The notes below the pieces were generated by a model that saw nothing but the letters and a program-made list of their open reading frames with translations, made no database searches and was not told the DNA's origin. From Rhynchopus sp. YZ270_cl-10 (taxonomy: Eukaryota; Euglenozoa; Diplonemea; Diplonemida; Diplonemidae): DNA of 64,000 nucleotides. How positions within the stretch are numbered: the first letter of the stretch is position 1; every line of letters starts with the position of its first letter. The DNA is taken from contig OZ037917.1 in assembly GCA_964035575.1 (NCBI GenBank), forward strand, positions 372,001 to 436,000, given 5' to 3'. Below, piece after piece: positions 45,926-56,220 of this stretch. The translations under genes and the position numbers were made by a program.

Positions 45926-46484
45926 CCTCCTACACTCACGTGCCCGTGAAGGGTACAAACTCCACCTGCACTACATCCCCTCCCACGTGGGGGTGCTAGG
46001 CAATGAGGCAGCCGACAAGCTCGCTAGCCGTGCGAACGGCAGCCCTGCGAACCACGAGTGGATCAGCCTTGCGAGCATCCGCGCGTGCGTGAAGCGACGT
46101 GCCCTCAGCCGTGAGCCCACACCGGCTGAGAACAGCATCTACTCCTACAAGAGTGGATCCACCACCGCCCTGCACCGACCTGCGCTGCGTACACCGCACC
46201 TCACGCGGCTGGGTGCGACGACCATCCGCAACCTCCGAGTGGAACGCCACCCACTCGTCTACAACAAGCTGCACCCGGACAGGACGGCGTACTGCCCACG
46301 TTGCTCCGAAGAGGCTTCGCTCCGCCACATCTTCTCCCGGTGCAGCAACCCCGCAACCCCACGCTCCAGCCTCCCTACAACGAACCTGGGGCAGCTGATG
46401 CAGCGCCATGAGGCAGACGTGCTCCGCTTCCTTTGCGAGGCTGGATATCTGGACGATGAAATTGAATCACTCATGCGCCATTGA
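45926..46484 (+). pseudogene. LINE polyprotein C-terminus: end of RNase H domain plus CCHC knuckle
   Basis: The frame is open from flanking DNA at 45861, but element sequence begins near 45926. The first conserved block, HYIPSHVGVLGNEAADKLA, is the last RNase H motif, with the final catalytic Asp in EAAD; the earlier RNase H and RT motifs are lost by truncation. Further on, CPRCSEEASLRHIFSRC is a CX2CX7HX4C zinc knuckle, as found at the C-terminus of several RNase H-bearing LINE clades. The stop at 46482-46484 is the natural end. With no RT or endonuclease it cannot function alone. Confidence 0.85.
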
Positions 46485-46785
46485 GTCACTGATGTGACAC
46501 CGGCGTGATGACTTTTTAAACCTACCTTATCAAAATAAGAAACAAAATTTGAAAAAAAAAAACAAAAAAAAAAAAACAGAAACAGAAACAGAAACAAAAA
46601 CAAAAAAACAAAAAAAAAACCCAAATTTTTTAGCTTTTTTCTTTGAGGGCATGTCCCCTTTTGTCGTCAGCCCAGAGTCAGTAGGCTCTGCCACACCTTG
46701 GGGAGAGGTGTGCGGACTGTGTCTCCAAGAGGAAAAGGGAAGCTGTCCCCCCTGCCCCGTCGCAGTGTGGAACCCCGCTAAGTAG

Positions 46786-46882
46786 CACAACAACAAAACT
46801 AAGCAAGAGGCAGTACCAGTGGCGCGGCTACCAATAATTACCGTGTAGTCAGCGTCACGCCTACCATGGTAGGTTACAGTGG
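46786..46882 (+). repeat. LINE 3'-end segment, reference copy
   Basis: CACAACAACAAAACTAAGCA through CATGGTAGGTTACAGTGG, just before the poly(A) tail. Partner of the solo tail at 50429; one substitution between them. Confidence 0.85.
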
Positions 46883-46915
<33 letters not shown>

Positions 46916-47104
46916 AAGCAAGGGAAGATTATGGTGTTTGATGGAATACTATAGTTGCCACTGGGGGTTTTTCTCCCCCCTTTTTTTCCCTCTCTCGAAA
47001 GCAACGTTTAGTCCCTGTTTTTTTTTTGTATCACCGCACTGCTAAGATATTCTCATTATGTAGAAAGCCAAAAAAAATGAGATCTACCAGCAGTAAAAAA
47101 AAAA

Positions 47105-47143
47105 GTTGACTTGCAATACAAAGCCCTCTCGTGACAGTGTACC
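47105..47143 (+). repeat. short repeat family F
   Basis: GTTGACTTGCAATACAAAGC CCTCTCGTGACAGTGTACC; the most complete F copy. Confidence 0.6.
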
Positions 47144-47376
47144 AAAAAAACAAAAAAAAAAACAACGTATGAAGTGATCTGTGTGTTGCTCTCCTTTTCT
47201 TTTTTTAAAAATGGATAAAGGGAGGCTGGTATTTCTTTGGATGATCGTTAACACGAGCCACCTCTTGCCTCCCCTGACCTTCCGAAGCTCGAAGAGTTGC
47301 TAGTAAAGGAATAGAGAGAATCGCCCCTTCTCTTCAGAGGGCACAGATGAAGGAGAATTTTAGAGGGGAAAAAAAA

Positions 47377-47526
47377 GATCGGGTCTTTTTGTTTGTGCGG
47401 GCTGTTGTGGTTAATTGGGTACTCAAAGAAAACAAGCAAGCTTCTGTCTTTTTTTTTTTCCAATCCGTTTTTTTTTTTTTTTTGTTTGCCCGCAGCGCTG
47501 TCTCCAATCTTTTAAGAATTGACAAC
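47377..47526 (+). repeat. dispersed repeat, copy 2 of pair
   Basis: Partner of 32696-32876; lacks about 50 bp of that copy's 5' part and has longer T-tracts. Confidence 0.7.
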
Positions 47527-47583
47527 GTTGTTGATGCAGGCACCTCCAACTCAGAGAAAAAGAGAGGAAAAAAAGGGGGAAAA

Positions 47584-47626
47584 ATTATAAGATGAGTCTA
47601 AAAGCCTCTCGTTTGCTTAGTCACCT
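47584..47626 (+). repeat. stem-loop family B
   Basis: ATTATAAGATGAGTCTAAAA GCCTCTCGTTTGCTTAGTCA CCT. Confidence 0.65.
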
Positions 47627-47860
47627 TGTATATTGTGGGAAGGATATTTATTTTTTTCAAAAATAAACGAGCCGCAATATTGATTACAAAACTCCACTAT
47701 AAATCAGTGGACACTGTAGAAAGATGCAGGATGTAGTGAAAAAAAAGGTGGGCAGAAAAAATGAGAACTTCCACAATAGCAAAAAAAAAAGTCTCCACTA
47801 TGGGTACTTCTCTATGTATGGCTACTAAATAATATACACAAAAAGAGAAACGAGATAACA

Positions 47861-47901
47861 GCTTATAAGATGACCCTAAGGACTCTCATGCTTAGTCACC
47901 T
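47861..47901 (+). repeat. stem-loop family B
   Basis: GCTTATAAGATGACCCTAAG GACTCTCATGCTTAGTCACC T. Confidence 0.7.
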
Positions 47902-48324
47902 TAACAAAAATAAAAACACCACAATCTGAATCAACAATCCCATTTGGGTATGCTCGAGAATGTGCTGGAATATGGTCGAGAATCTTAGTACGGCCCTCTG
48001 GCAATAACACACAATAGGTTTGGGGTGCAGACAGTGGTCCCCATATAGTTGTGAAACGCCTTCTGTAGACGAGGTGTACAATACTCGTACCATTTTGCTT
48101 TTTTTTTAAAAAAATCGACTGTCTTTCAGACAGTCCTTTAGGTTTCTCTGTTTGTTCAACTTTTCATTGGTTAAAGGTTGAACAAACTGTGGCAGATCTT
48201 TCTGAAGGGGAAAAAAAAAACACAATCACTGTTTGTCATTTATTTGACACAGCTATACGCGGCGCACACCAGCACTTCTGTGGTGTATTACCTTTTGTAG
48301 TGTTTTTTTATTTTTACTTTTTTT

Positions 48325-48394
48325 GATAAATTGTTTGGAGTAGTGTAGTTTGCCTCGGTTTTGTGTTGCCACAGTTTTGTGCAAAATCTCCACT
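48325..48394 (+). repeat. stem-loop family A, longest form
   Basis: GATAAATTGTTTGGAGTAGT GTAG, TTTGC, TTGTGTTGCCACAG, TTTTGTGCAAAA, T CTCCACT. Paired runs are lengthened on both sides relative to the 30661 copy. Confidence 0.75.
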
Positions 48395-48862
48395 ATTTTG
48401 TTTCCTTGAGGTTTTTTTTTTTTTTTTCCTCCCCCGCTCGCTCATTAGTTTTGGCCATAAAATTACTACCCCAGTATTCGGTTCTGTAGGTTGCAAAATA
48501 CGTCCGTCGTGCGGGAAACCCCAGGAATGATGGAAAAGCGATGACACTATTTTAAAAAAAAAAAAAATCAGAATAGACAAAGAGATATAAGGAAAGAAAG
48601 CCCAGTTCTCTTGGTTTTTTTAATCGAATCATCAAAAGAAGGGCTCGACACTGTGAAAAAAGATGATAATATTTTCAATCGAAAAAGATGGAGTTTTTTG
48701 TCCACCAGCGTCGTCTCCAAACAGAAAACATGCTCGAGCGATAAATGTACCTCCTCTGTGCACATGGTATCTACAAGCAGAACGACTTTGCCACGCGACT
48801 AAAGCTCCATGCTATTATAAACACTTTAGAGCTCTGCGCGACAAAAAATTTTATGTTTTGTA

Positions 48863-48962
48863 CCGTCCGGTAAAAATGTTCGACCGCAAAAAAGGACGAA
48901 CTTCCAGAAAAATCCTGAAAAGGACGAACTTTATTACGGTCGAACATATTTACGAAAGACGG
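48863..48962. mobile_element. 100-bp TA-flanked palindromic MITE, copy 1
   Basis: CCGTC ends, ATGTTCGACCG inside, core GGACGAACTTCCAGAAAAAT CCTGAAAAGGACGAAC. TA at 48861-48862 and 48963-48964. Same length and core as 57080-57179. Confidence 0.7.
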
Positions 48963-49000
48963 TAATCGACAAAAGTAGTAGTCGAAAAATAGCTATGATA

Positions 49001-49115
49001 CACTACAGTAAAAGCAAATGACTTTCACTTATGGTTTTGTAGTTTTTTATTGTTGGTTTAACCATACAGTGAAAACTACACATAAAACCACCACACCATT
49101 TACTTCACCATAGTG
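49001..49115. mobile_element. TA-flanked MITE related to 22855-23021
   Basis: CACTACAG... and ...CATAGTG ends with AAATGAC and GGTTTT motifs shared with the 22.9-kb element; TA at 48999-49000 and 49116-49117. Arms imperfect. Confidence 0.55.
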
Positions 49116-49452
49116 TAGGGGAGGAGTGTATCAAAAACGAAGTATTTTTCAACCATGTATTATCAAATAAATTGATAGCATGGAAGAGGAATCCACAAAA
49201 ATGTTTCCAACTTTAAAAAAAAATGAAAAGCAAAATGTGCAAAGCGCCATTTTGCGAGGTACTACGCTGATTAGAAGAGGGGAGGGGAAAAAAACCACCC
49301 CTTTTTTTGTGCAAAATGAAGTACGCCTCATCGCGTGCAAACACGAATCGTTTATACGAGGCAACAAATTGTGTTAGATAGAATTGTTTGAGCTTTTTTT
49401 TTACAGTAGCAGAGGTGATGTCGAATAAATTGTCGCCCTATTCATCAAAATT

Positions 49453-49512
49453 GTTTCATATACTAACTATTCCACTGAATAGATGGTATATTAGGGTGCA
49501 CTAAATGTACCC
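49453..49512 (+). repeat. stem-loop family E, full two-hairpin form
   Basis: As at 38767, but CTATTCCACTGAATAG and TATATTAGGG; both hairpins intact, changes fall in loops. Confidence 0.8.
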
Positions 49513-49900
49513 AAACAAGATCAAAATCCAAGGGCTCACGAGCAGATAATTGCTATATCTAAAAGAGAGTGAAAGAAGAACAGAGAGAAGTCGTTACAAA
49601 TCAAACACAGAGGTCCTCGGTGAAGCAACTGTATTTTATTATAAAAAAAAAAAGAGAGAAAAGGATGGGAGGAAAACAAGAGAAACAAAAAAAAAAAAAA
49701 AAGACACCAATCCTTGTATGGAAGACCAGTGCCCTCTGTGTGTGTGTTTTTTTTTTTTTCTTTGTGAGGCAACATTCGTTGAGATTTTGTGGAGAACTCG
49801 CCTACCAAATAAGAGGTGGTATTCTAATATTGCCCCCTTTTGTTGTATGGGTGATAATACCTTTTCCTGAAGAGTAGATAAGATTGTAATATTCGTACAA

Positions 49901-49970
49901 AATTATCGGTAAAAAGGTCGAACTTCCAGAAAAATCCTGAAAGGTCGAAACATATTTACGGTCGATAATT
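49901..49970. mobile_element. palindromic MITE, copy 2 (rearranged)
   Basis: AATTATCG/CGATAATT ends with the core GGTCGAACTTCCAGAAAAAT CCTGAAAGGTCGAA of the 48863 and 57080 elements; outer CCGTC ends missing. Confidence 0.55.
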
Positions 49971-50054
49971 TGGTAATTAGCAACTCTTGTCCTGATATTG
50001 TTTTGTTGTTTGTTTTTTTTTTTTTAAATTCTGACCCCAGTACAGAGAATGAAT

Positions 50055-50100
50055 GTTAAGTTGATAGTGCAAAAACGCCTTCAGAGCGCAGGGGCACTGA
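50055..50100 (+). repeat. stem-loop family C
   Basis: GTTAAGTTGATAGTGCAAAA ACGCCTTCAGAGCGCAGGGG CACTGA. Closing stem kept, loop sequence changed. Confidence 0.65.
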
Positions 50101-50428
50101 TACTACGAGAAAAAAGGGAATGAACAAAACACCTTTTGTATCGCTGTCGCTTCCTCAGTGTTGGGTGTCTACACCACTCCAATAAAAGAAAACATCCGCC
50201 CCGAATTATTAACAGTGGCAGATCGGTTGGAAGGGGATTTTCACCCCAAAAAAATGAGGGCTTTTTCCACTACCAGGGATACAAAAAAATGTTGTTCGGA
50301 TGAAGTAATAATAGAGTGAACAGAGAGATAATTTGAGAATTTGTTCTTTTTTTTTTTTTTTTTTTTTTTGAAAAGTATTGTCCAACGGGGAGAGAGGGGA
50401 AAATAAAAATCTAATAAAAATTGTGAAA

Positions 50429-50535
50429 CACAACAACAAAACTAAGCAAGAGGCAGTACCAGTGGCGCGGCTACCAATAACTACCGTGTAGTCAGCGTCA
50501 CGCCTACCATGGTAGGTTACAGTGAAAAAAAAAAA
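50429..50535 (+). mobile_element. solo LINE 3'-end copy with A tail
   Basis: CACAACAACAAAACTAAGCA to CATGGTAGGTTACAGTG followed by A's; differs from 46786-46882 by one C/T (ATTACC/ACTACC). Either an extreme 5' truncation or a SINE sharing the LINE tail. Flanks are too A-rich for a clear target duplication. Confidence 0.75.
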
Positions 50536-50900
50536 AATAAAAAAAAGATCGTCTGGGGAGAGAGAGGGAGAGGGAGATGGGGAAAAAGGAGTGTGAACAC
50601 CCCCTCCCCCAGTACTGCTTGTGGGAGAGGGAGTAATGATGATGAAGAAAAAAAATGATTGGAGAGATGAGCCTATCTAACACTATAGAGTTCACCATAA
50701 ACAACAGAGAGAAGAGATGGAGTAAGAGAGAGAGAGAGAGAGAGTGTGTGTGTGTGATTTAAAAAACAGCGATATTTTTTTTTGTGTGTTTTTTTTTTTT
50801 GTGCGCTAATCCTAACCGAACCTGGTTCTTAGGTGAGCGTGTCTTTGATTGTTCTTATTTTTCTTCAAAACTAAAAGGTAATACAAATAAAAACACCCGC

Positions 50901-50944
<44 letters not shown>

Positions 50945-51324
50945 AAAAAGAAAGGAACGTTGCTTCCTTCTTTCCCTATCTCGTTATTAGATAACCTTCC
51001 TCGATGGAGCGTCAACGGTTGAGAGGTTGGGGAGAAGGTAACAACGGAAGAGACAAGTGCACAAGGCACAATAACAAATTGTGCAAATAAAAAAAAAAAT
51101 AAAAAAAATCTCGCAGAAAGAAAAAAAAATGGGGGGGAAAAATAGGCTAACAAAAGAACTGTGAACCCTTCCTCTGAATCGCGCCTTTTTTATGAAGGTC
51201 AATCTGCACAGTGCTAGGATGCAATAGTCCACACTGAACACATCTTCCAAAAAAAGAAACGCGGATAAGAAGGAGACAGTCGCTGCCCTAGTTGTGTATT
51301 TTGCTTTTTTTTTTTTTTTTTTTT

Positions 51325-51370
51325 GAAATTTTTTGGTATTAGTGTGGGCACCCAAAGATGAACTCCACTA
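51325..51370 (+). repeat. stem-loop family A, GATGAA subtype
   Basis: GAAATTTTTTGGTATTAGTG TGGGCACCCAAAGATGAA CTCCACTA. Confidence 0.65.
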
Positions 51371-51574
51371 TACTCAAGTAATAGCAGGGGGGGGGGACTT
51401 TAAAAAAAAAATTTTTGATGAAATTTCCGGGAGCGTTTACCACCCTTTGTCTAGACCCTTTTTGTTGTGTAAAAAAGGAAAAGAGGAAACAATAAGATAC
51501 CAATAAAAAAGGAAACTTTTTTTTTCTTCGAGAGTTTGTCAAAAAGTTCTTTTTTATGATTTTTTGTCTCGTTT

Positions 51575-51616
<42 letters not shown>

Positions 51617-51818
51617 ACCATCATAATATTCGAATGTAATGTATTATATTATAATAGTCGTTTGAAGCATGAAAGGAATGAATGTGACTCTCGTCCGATT
51701 TTAATCACAAACAAAAAAAAAAAAAAAAAAAAAAAGGCAGAATGAGGAAGTATGTCATTCTCTAAGAATAGTTTGGCATCAAGGTGGTTATACCCGCTGT
51801 TTTTTTTTTTTTTTTTTT

Positions 51819-51865
51819 TGTAGTTTCGACAAACACCTGCCCGAGAACAGGTTATGTACACAAGG
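51819..51865 (+). repeat. dispersed repeat, copy 2 (GTAGTTTCGACAAACACC)
   Basis: Partner of 10343-10389; a T-tract precedes both. Confidence 0.6.
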
Positions 51866-54000
51866 TTCGCCCGAAGGCTATTTGTTTTTTTTTGTGTGTG
51901 AAAAAATAACTCAATTCTTCTTCAACAATTCCCAACAACGTCAAGTAAAGAAAACAAAATCCATTCTCTCCCGTTCTGGAATTGTTTTTCGTTTTTTTCT
52001 TTTTAGAAAAAAATACGCTAAATGAAATAAAAAGAAAAGAAAGCCAATGAGTACAAGAGTCGCATGTTCGCATTTTTAAAGATTAAATAGTTTGCCGTTT
52101 CCCGATATCAACAAACAGTTGTAAAAAAGAAAATAGGGGAAGGGGAACACAATGAAAAAATTGTTGCGCAATGAGAAAAAAAAAACCCTCACGTACCGTG
52201 CATCTTACATCTTACATCTTACCTCCCGCGAACAAAGATCTGGTACTTTGGGGTATTGCACTGCATCGCAGCTCGCTGCGACGAATAGAAAAAGAAATGC
52301 GGGAAAAAGAAAATCTTAAAAACGGATTTTTTTTTTTCCCCTTCCAAAACTGGAATAGAGGAATAACAAAATGACACTTTTTGTTAATGAACACAGGGCC
52401 TAAAATAGGGAGGCTTTCTTTTGAAGGAAAAACCCCCCTATATAATCCAAAACACAACACAAAAGAAACCTCCCCAACAAAGAAATTCTAGAGGGAAGAA
52501 AGCATGGGATTAAGCAGTACTGGGGGTTCATGTATTGTATCGGTTTTTTTTTTCCCCCCCCCTCCCCTTTGTTTTCCCGTCAAAAGCAAGATGGTATATT
52601 TTGTTTTTCTTTCCATTCTTTCGTTCTCTCCAAAGAATCGATGTTGATTGGTCATCATTAAATGAAAAGTATACAAGAAAAAAATGGATTAATGAGAGGA
52701 AGAAAAGGTTATTTCACCTCCTTTTCCCTTTCCCCCCTCCCAAAATAGCTAAAAAAAAAAGCCTCTCTGATTGGAGTAAAAGAACAGAAAGAAAAAAAAA
52801 CATGAGGAAAATGGAGTGATAATATAACTCGCTTATTTTTCCACCATTCTCTGACCCCCCTATCAGGAGACTCGCGTAACAAGACAGATAACGAAAAAAA
52901 AAAAAATAATTCCAAACAAAACCTGACTTTTCAAGAGAGAAAAGAAAGATGAGAGAAAAAAAAAACATACTTTGTTGCTGATGACGGTAGGGGGGAGGTG
53001 GGGTGGGGGATAAATCGAAGAAAAAAAAGGGGGTATTTTCATGGGAAAATTTCTTTTTGCTATCTTTTTTGCTTTTTTTTTGTATTGTTTTTTTGCACAC
53101 CCACGGGGAGTGGAAAGGGGCAATGAGATTTGTCTCAATATTTTGTCCAAGTAGACCTTTTCATGGGAAAAAAAAAAATTGTTTTTATGCAAACGTCGCC
53201 GACAAGCGAGGGTAGGGAGACAGAGAGAGAGAGAGAGAGAGAAAAAAAATTCTGAAAAGGGAAGGGAAAAGAAAGACAAAGAAGTGGGGGGGGGGGTGGG
53301 GTGGTGAATTCTCAGAGCACATTTGTTTTTTTTTTCGTTCGAGGTTTTTTTTTTTTTTTTGCTTTTTTGAAATCGTTCGTTATATTTTTTTTTTTTTTGT
53401 TTTTTTTGTTTTGACACTGCGTGGATTTTTTTTCCCCGTGCTCTGAGGGGGGGTGGGATGATTAAAGTTAATGGAATGGGGAATAAAAAGAAAAGAAAGC
53501 AAAGTTTAAAATCAAGTATTGAAAATAAATAAAGTTCAAAGAAATGGGGGAACGATGGATGGAAAAAAAAATGATCAAGAATAGAGGCAGAGAAAAAAGT
53601 AAAACTAACAAGATAAAGAATGTTTGTTTTTTTTTTTTGTTCTTCGAGTATTAAAGATACAAGAACAAAAGAAAGTATTTTAGAATAGTCAACGAATAAA
53701 GAAATACAAAACAAGAAGCGAGGAAAGTCCTCAAGAAAAAAAAAACACTGTGGCCAGAGAGGGGGAGAGTAAGAGGTAAAGGGGGTTGGGGTTGGCACAT
53801 TGTATTCTTTTTTATTTGCTTTTTTTTTTTTAGGAAGAGAAGATGTTTTAGATTTCTTTTTGTGCAGAATTTTGTTTTTTTTTATTGGAAAAATATGTAG
53901 CGTTGCTACCGAAAAAAAAAACTCTGATATTTTCTTTTTGCGTTGTGTATCAACTCAATTTTTTTTCATTGAGTCGAACAACAAAAAAAAGGGTGGGGGG

Positions 54001-54037
54001 GTAAGGCTACTCTAAGCCTCAACGTGCTTAGCCGCCT
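54001..54037 (+). repeat. stem-loop family B, divergent lead
   Basis: GTAAGGCTACTCTAAGCCTC AACGTGCTTAGCCGCCT; the inner CTAAGC/GCTTAG stem is perfect. About 240 bp downstream of the cyclin stop codon. Confidence 0.55.
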
Positions 54038-54281
54038 TGAGAAAAAAAAAAAAAAGAGAGATTAGAGAGAGGGGCGGAATGGAAAGTATACTTTTTTTTG
54101 TTTCTTCTCAAAATAAAAAACGGATAATTTCGATTTCACATTTGTTTTTTTTCCCTCGATAAATCAATGCACGCCAGCAAAACAAAAACAAAAACAAAAA
54201 ACTACAACTGGGTGGCATTGCTACTAAAAAAAGATCAATCTTATTTTTTTTTTATCTGGTTTTTTTTCATATTTTTTTTAT

Positions 54282-55103
54282 TCAAACCACCGAGCGGGAG
54301 AAGTCGAGAGCAGTTCCAAGACGTCTGCCAGATTCGGTGCGGGTTGCGGACACTTCGTTGGAGGGCGCGGCATCAACTGCAAGGAAAGCCAGGCTTGCTG
54401 CAGCACGTGGAGTCTTGAGACGGCGGGTCACCGAGCGCACAGACGAGGTCTGCGACACTGCACTGCGTGGGGATCCCTCCTCGGACATGGACACCTCGCT
54501 GCGCGCGCTTGCGAAAGACACGTTGTCGCACACCCACTCTCTGGGCGACGTCACCGGGGAACGCGACACCGCGAAGGGCATCTCCGCAGACATCTCAAAC
54601 TCCTCCCTCGAGATGTACGTCTCAAAGTCCATATCGAGCAGGAACGTCCTCTCCATCTCGTTGAGGTTTCCCACGGTGACTCCACCGTACTTTGCCATGT
54701 TGGTGTTCGAGAGACGCTTCTCCGAGGTGACCTTCATTGCAACGAGGAAGGCAACCAGGACGATACGGTGCTCGGTGTAGGGCGTGAGGATGGTGGGGAA
54801 CTTCTCGACGAAGCGGTTGATGAGGATGAAGGTGGCGGCCCAGCACTTTGTCGCGTCGGGGAGCTTGAAGTGTGCGGCGGTGTGGCGGAGCGCCTTAGTG
54901 TACTTCTCAATGCTGAGTCCCGGAAGCGTCGCAGACTCGTACACAATCTGCGGGGTGTTCACCTCAAGACGCACGCTCTCATTGCGCGACGACAGAGACG
55001 CAACCCATGCAGCGCACCTCTCCACCCAGGCATCTCCCTCCTTCGGGCTCGACACTGGGGACGCACGCGCCTCACACACGGCCTGAACAGCGCGGTGTGC
55101 CAT
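54282..55103 (-). CDS. PHO80-type cyclin
   Basis: 273 residues, single exon. A cyclin of the PHO80/Pcl (cyclin P/U) type would bind and activate a CDK. The cyclin box spans about residues 55-170: VYESATLPGLSIEKYTKALR, then ILINRFVEKFPTILTPYTEH, VLVAFLVAMKVTSEKRLSNT, AKYGGVTVGNLNEMERTFLL and DMDFETYISREEF, matching the family pattern (LV.A.LVA.K..DD....N..yAk.GGi...ELN.LE..FL..l.F...v..eEF). The N-terminal 50 residues and the Ser/Arg-rich C-terminal 90 are not recognised. The start is the only plausible Met, directly after a pyrimidine tract and CAG. Codon use is strongly G/C at third positions, unlike the surroundings. Confidence 0.9.
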   Translation of the reverse strand: MAHRAVQAVCEARASPVSSPKEGDAWVERCAAWVASLSSRNESVRLEVNTPQIVYESATLPGLSIEKYTKALRHTAAHFKLPDATKCWAATFILINRFVEKFPTILTPYTEHRIVLVAFLVAMKVTSEKRLSNTNMAKYGGVTVGNLNEMERTFLLDMDFETYISREEFEMSAEMPFAVSRSPVTSPREWVCDNVSFASARSEVSMSEEGSPRSAVSQTSSVRSVTRRLKTPRAAASLAFLAVDAAPSNEVSATRTESGRRLGTALDFSRSVV

Positions 55104-55132
55104 CTGAGAAATTGAAAAGAAAAAAGGGGGAA
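55104..55132 (-). promoter_or_regulatory. splice-acceptor-like tract abutting the cyclin ATG
   Basis: Minus strand CCCCCTTTTTTCTTTTCAAT TTCTCAG immediately followed by ATG. Could be a trans-splice acceptor or the 3' end of an intron with an upstream exon. The best of three such sites here. Confidence 0.45.
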
Positions 55133-55382
55133 AAAAGGGAGAAAGAGAGAGAGTAAAAAGCGGACCTTAATAAATCAGGAGACCAATGGGGTAACTTCCT
55201 TGTTTGTTAAAGGGTGCGCTTTTTTGTGGGTTTTTTTCTTTGCGGAAAGTTTTGCAAAAGTAATAGAAGATAAGGTTTCAAAAGAGTTTTGAAAAATGTA
55301 GTGTATTATGTGTTGTGTTTGTCTGAGGGGATTTTTTGTAGGTATCGTTGGGGGGGGGAAACTCCGAGACGAAGGAGAAATC

Positions 55383-55418
<36 letters not shown>

Positions 55419-55722
55419 ATAGAATTTTCTTCCACCTCATCAGCAATCCCCCTCCTCGCACAGTAACATACCCCTTTTTTTCCTCCACACGAAGTGTGTT
55501 TAGAAACCAGACAAAAAGAAAGCCAACATTCGACTTGTTAACGACTTATCCATTTCTTTTTCACCTCATTTCACTTTGCGCATCAGGATTTCACCTTTTG
55601 GGCTGCGTTCAACGAAAATAAGTCTTCTTTCCTTTTATCAAGTTATCAAGGTCAGTTGGCGGGTATAATTTGTCTGGTTTTTTTGTTAAAACACCCCACA
55701 CTTTCCATAACCCCATTCCCGT
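55133..55722. other. intergenic, cyclin / TPR gene
   Basis: About 590 bp without a gene. One A homopolymer of 30 or more at about 55385-55417; no stem-loop family member seen. Confidence 0.6.
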
Positions 55723-56220
55723 TTAATCTGACCCTTCTACTCCTCCACCTCCACCTCCCCCATGCATCAACCCTCTCACCCTCCTCAGTGTGTCATGGAA
55801 GGTGCCGATCTCGATCCCTGATGTGTCAGCGGAAGGGAGGTTGAAGAGCGCAATGCCTTCTTCAAGGGTAGCTTTTGCAAGAGAAAGCTCACCGAAGTTG
55901 ATCTGCGCGCGGGCGAGCGTAAGGTATGCTGGAGGGTATGCGTGTGGGAGGGAGCGGGCGAGGGAGACCGCACGCTCGGCAGATTGGACAGCAGGCCAGT
56001 GGTTGCCGGTGTTGGTGTGGACCTGGGAGAGCATATCGTGAAGTTTGTGGTCTGTGTCCAGGACGGAGGCGGCTCGCCCCAACAACGCTGCTGCCTGTGC
56101 AAAATCCCCCTCCACTGCCAAGGAAACACCCCTCCGCCGCCACCCCTCCGCTGCATTCCGCTCTGCAGTGAGCATGTCCTCCTCACTGCTCTCAGACTCG
56201 GAGCCAAATGGGTTTGACAT
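55723..56220 (-). CDS. small TPR protein, TTC33-like
   Basis: 165 residues from MSNPFGSESESSEED. An in-frame Met lies 18 codons upstream (56274), but its extension is not conserved-looking. Two to three TPR helices: AERNAAEGWRRRGVSLAVEG DFAQAAALLGRAASV, then HDMLSQVHTNTGNHWPAVQS AERAVSLARSL, then AYLTLARAQINFGELSLAKA TLEEGIALF. The order (residue-rich acidic start, GVSLAE-type first helix, SQVH...W.AV..AE.AV, then LARAQ..FGE..LA) resembles animal TTC33, whose biochemical role is unclear. The C-terminus has a seven-Gly run encoded by a low-complexity tract. No membrane or signal segment; likely cytosolic or nuclear. Confidence 0.72.
   Translation of the reverse strand: MSNPFGSESESSEEDMLTAERNAAEGWRRRGVSLAVEGDFAQAAALLGRAASVLDTDHKLHDMLSQVHTNTGNHWPAVQSAERAVSLARSLPHAYPPAYLTLARAQINFGELSLAKATLEEGIALFNLPSADTSGIEIGTFHDTLRRVRGLMHGGGGGGGVEGSD

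Larger units (their letters stand above)
45926..46914 (+). mobile_element. 5'-truncated LINE with target duplication and poly(A) tail
   Basis: About 0.96 kb plus a 32-A tail (46883-46914). CAAGCAAGGGAAGAT occurs immediately before (45911-45925) and immediately after the tail (46915-46929), a 15-bp target-site duplication typical of target-primed reverse transcription. It carries the last part of the ORF2-type protein, then a 3' UTR whose final 95 bp recur at 50429-50524. Base composition (GC-rich, unlike the flanks) marks it as inserted DNA. Confidence 0.9.
46930..54281. other. gene-free, repeat-filled region (second part)
   Basis: No credible gene. Extreme homopolymers (about A39 at 50903-50941 and T runs near 51582-51615), AG and TG dinucleotide tracts at about 50725-50757 and 53222-53242, and TTACATC repeats near 52204. 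Stem-loop copies, a LINE tail and MITEs are listed separately. The 311-residue minus frame at 52863-53798 is Phe/Lys-rich and not convincing. Confidence 0.65.

Noticed and set aside
12017-49512. TACTAAC in family E, identical to the yeast branch-point sequence
   Set aside because: It is explained by the hairpin spacer, and is altered in copies at 27767, 34297 and 40012; no intron structure around it.
52863-53798. 311-codon minus-strand open frame
   Set aside because: Poly-Phe, poly-Lys and Ser/Pro runs from homopolymers; no conserved motif.
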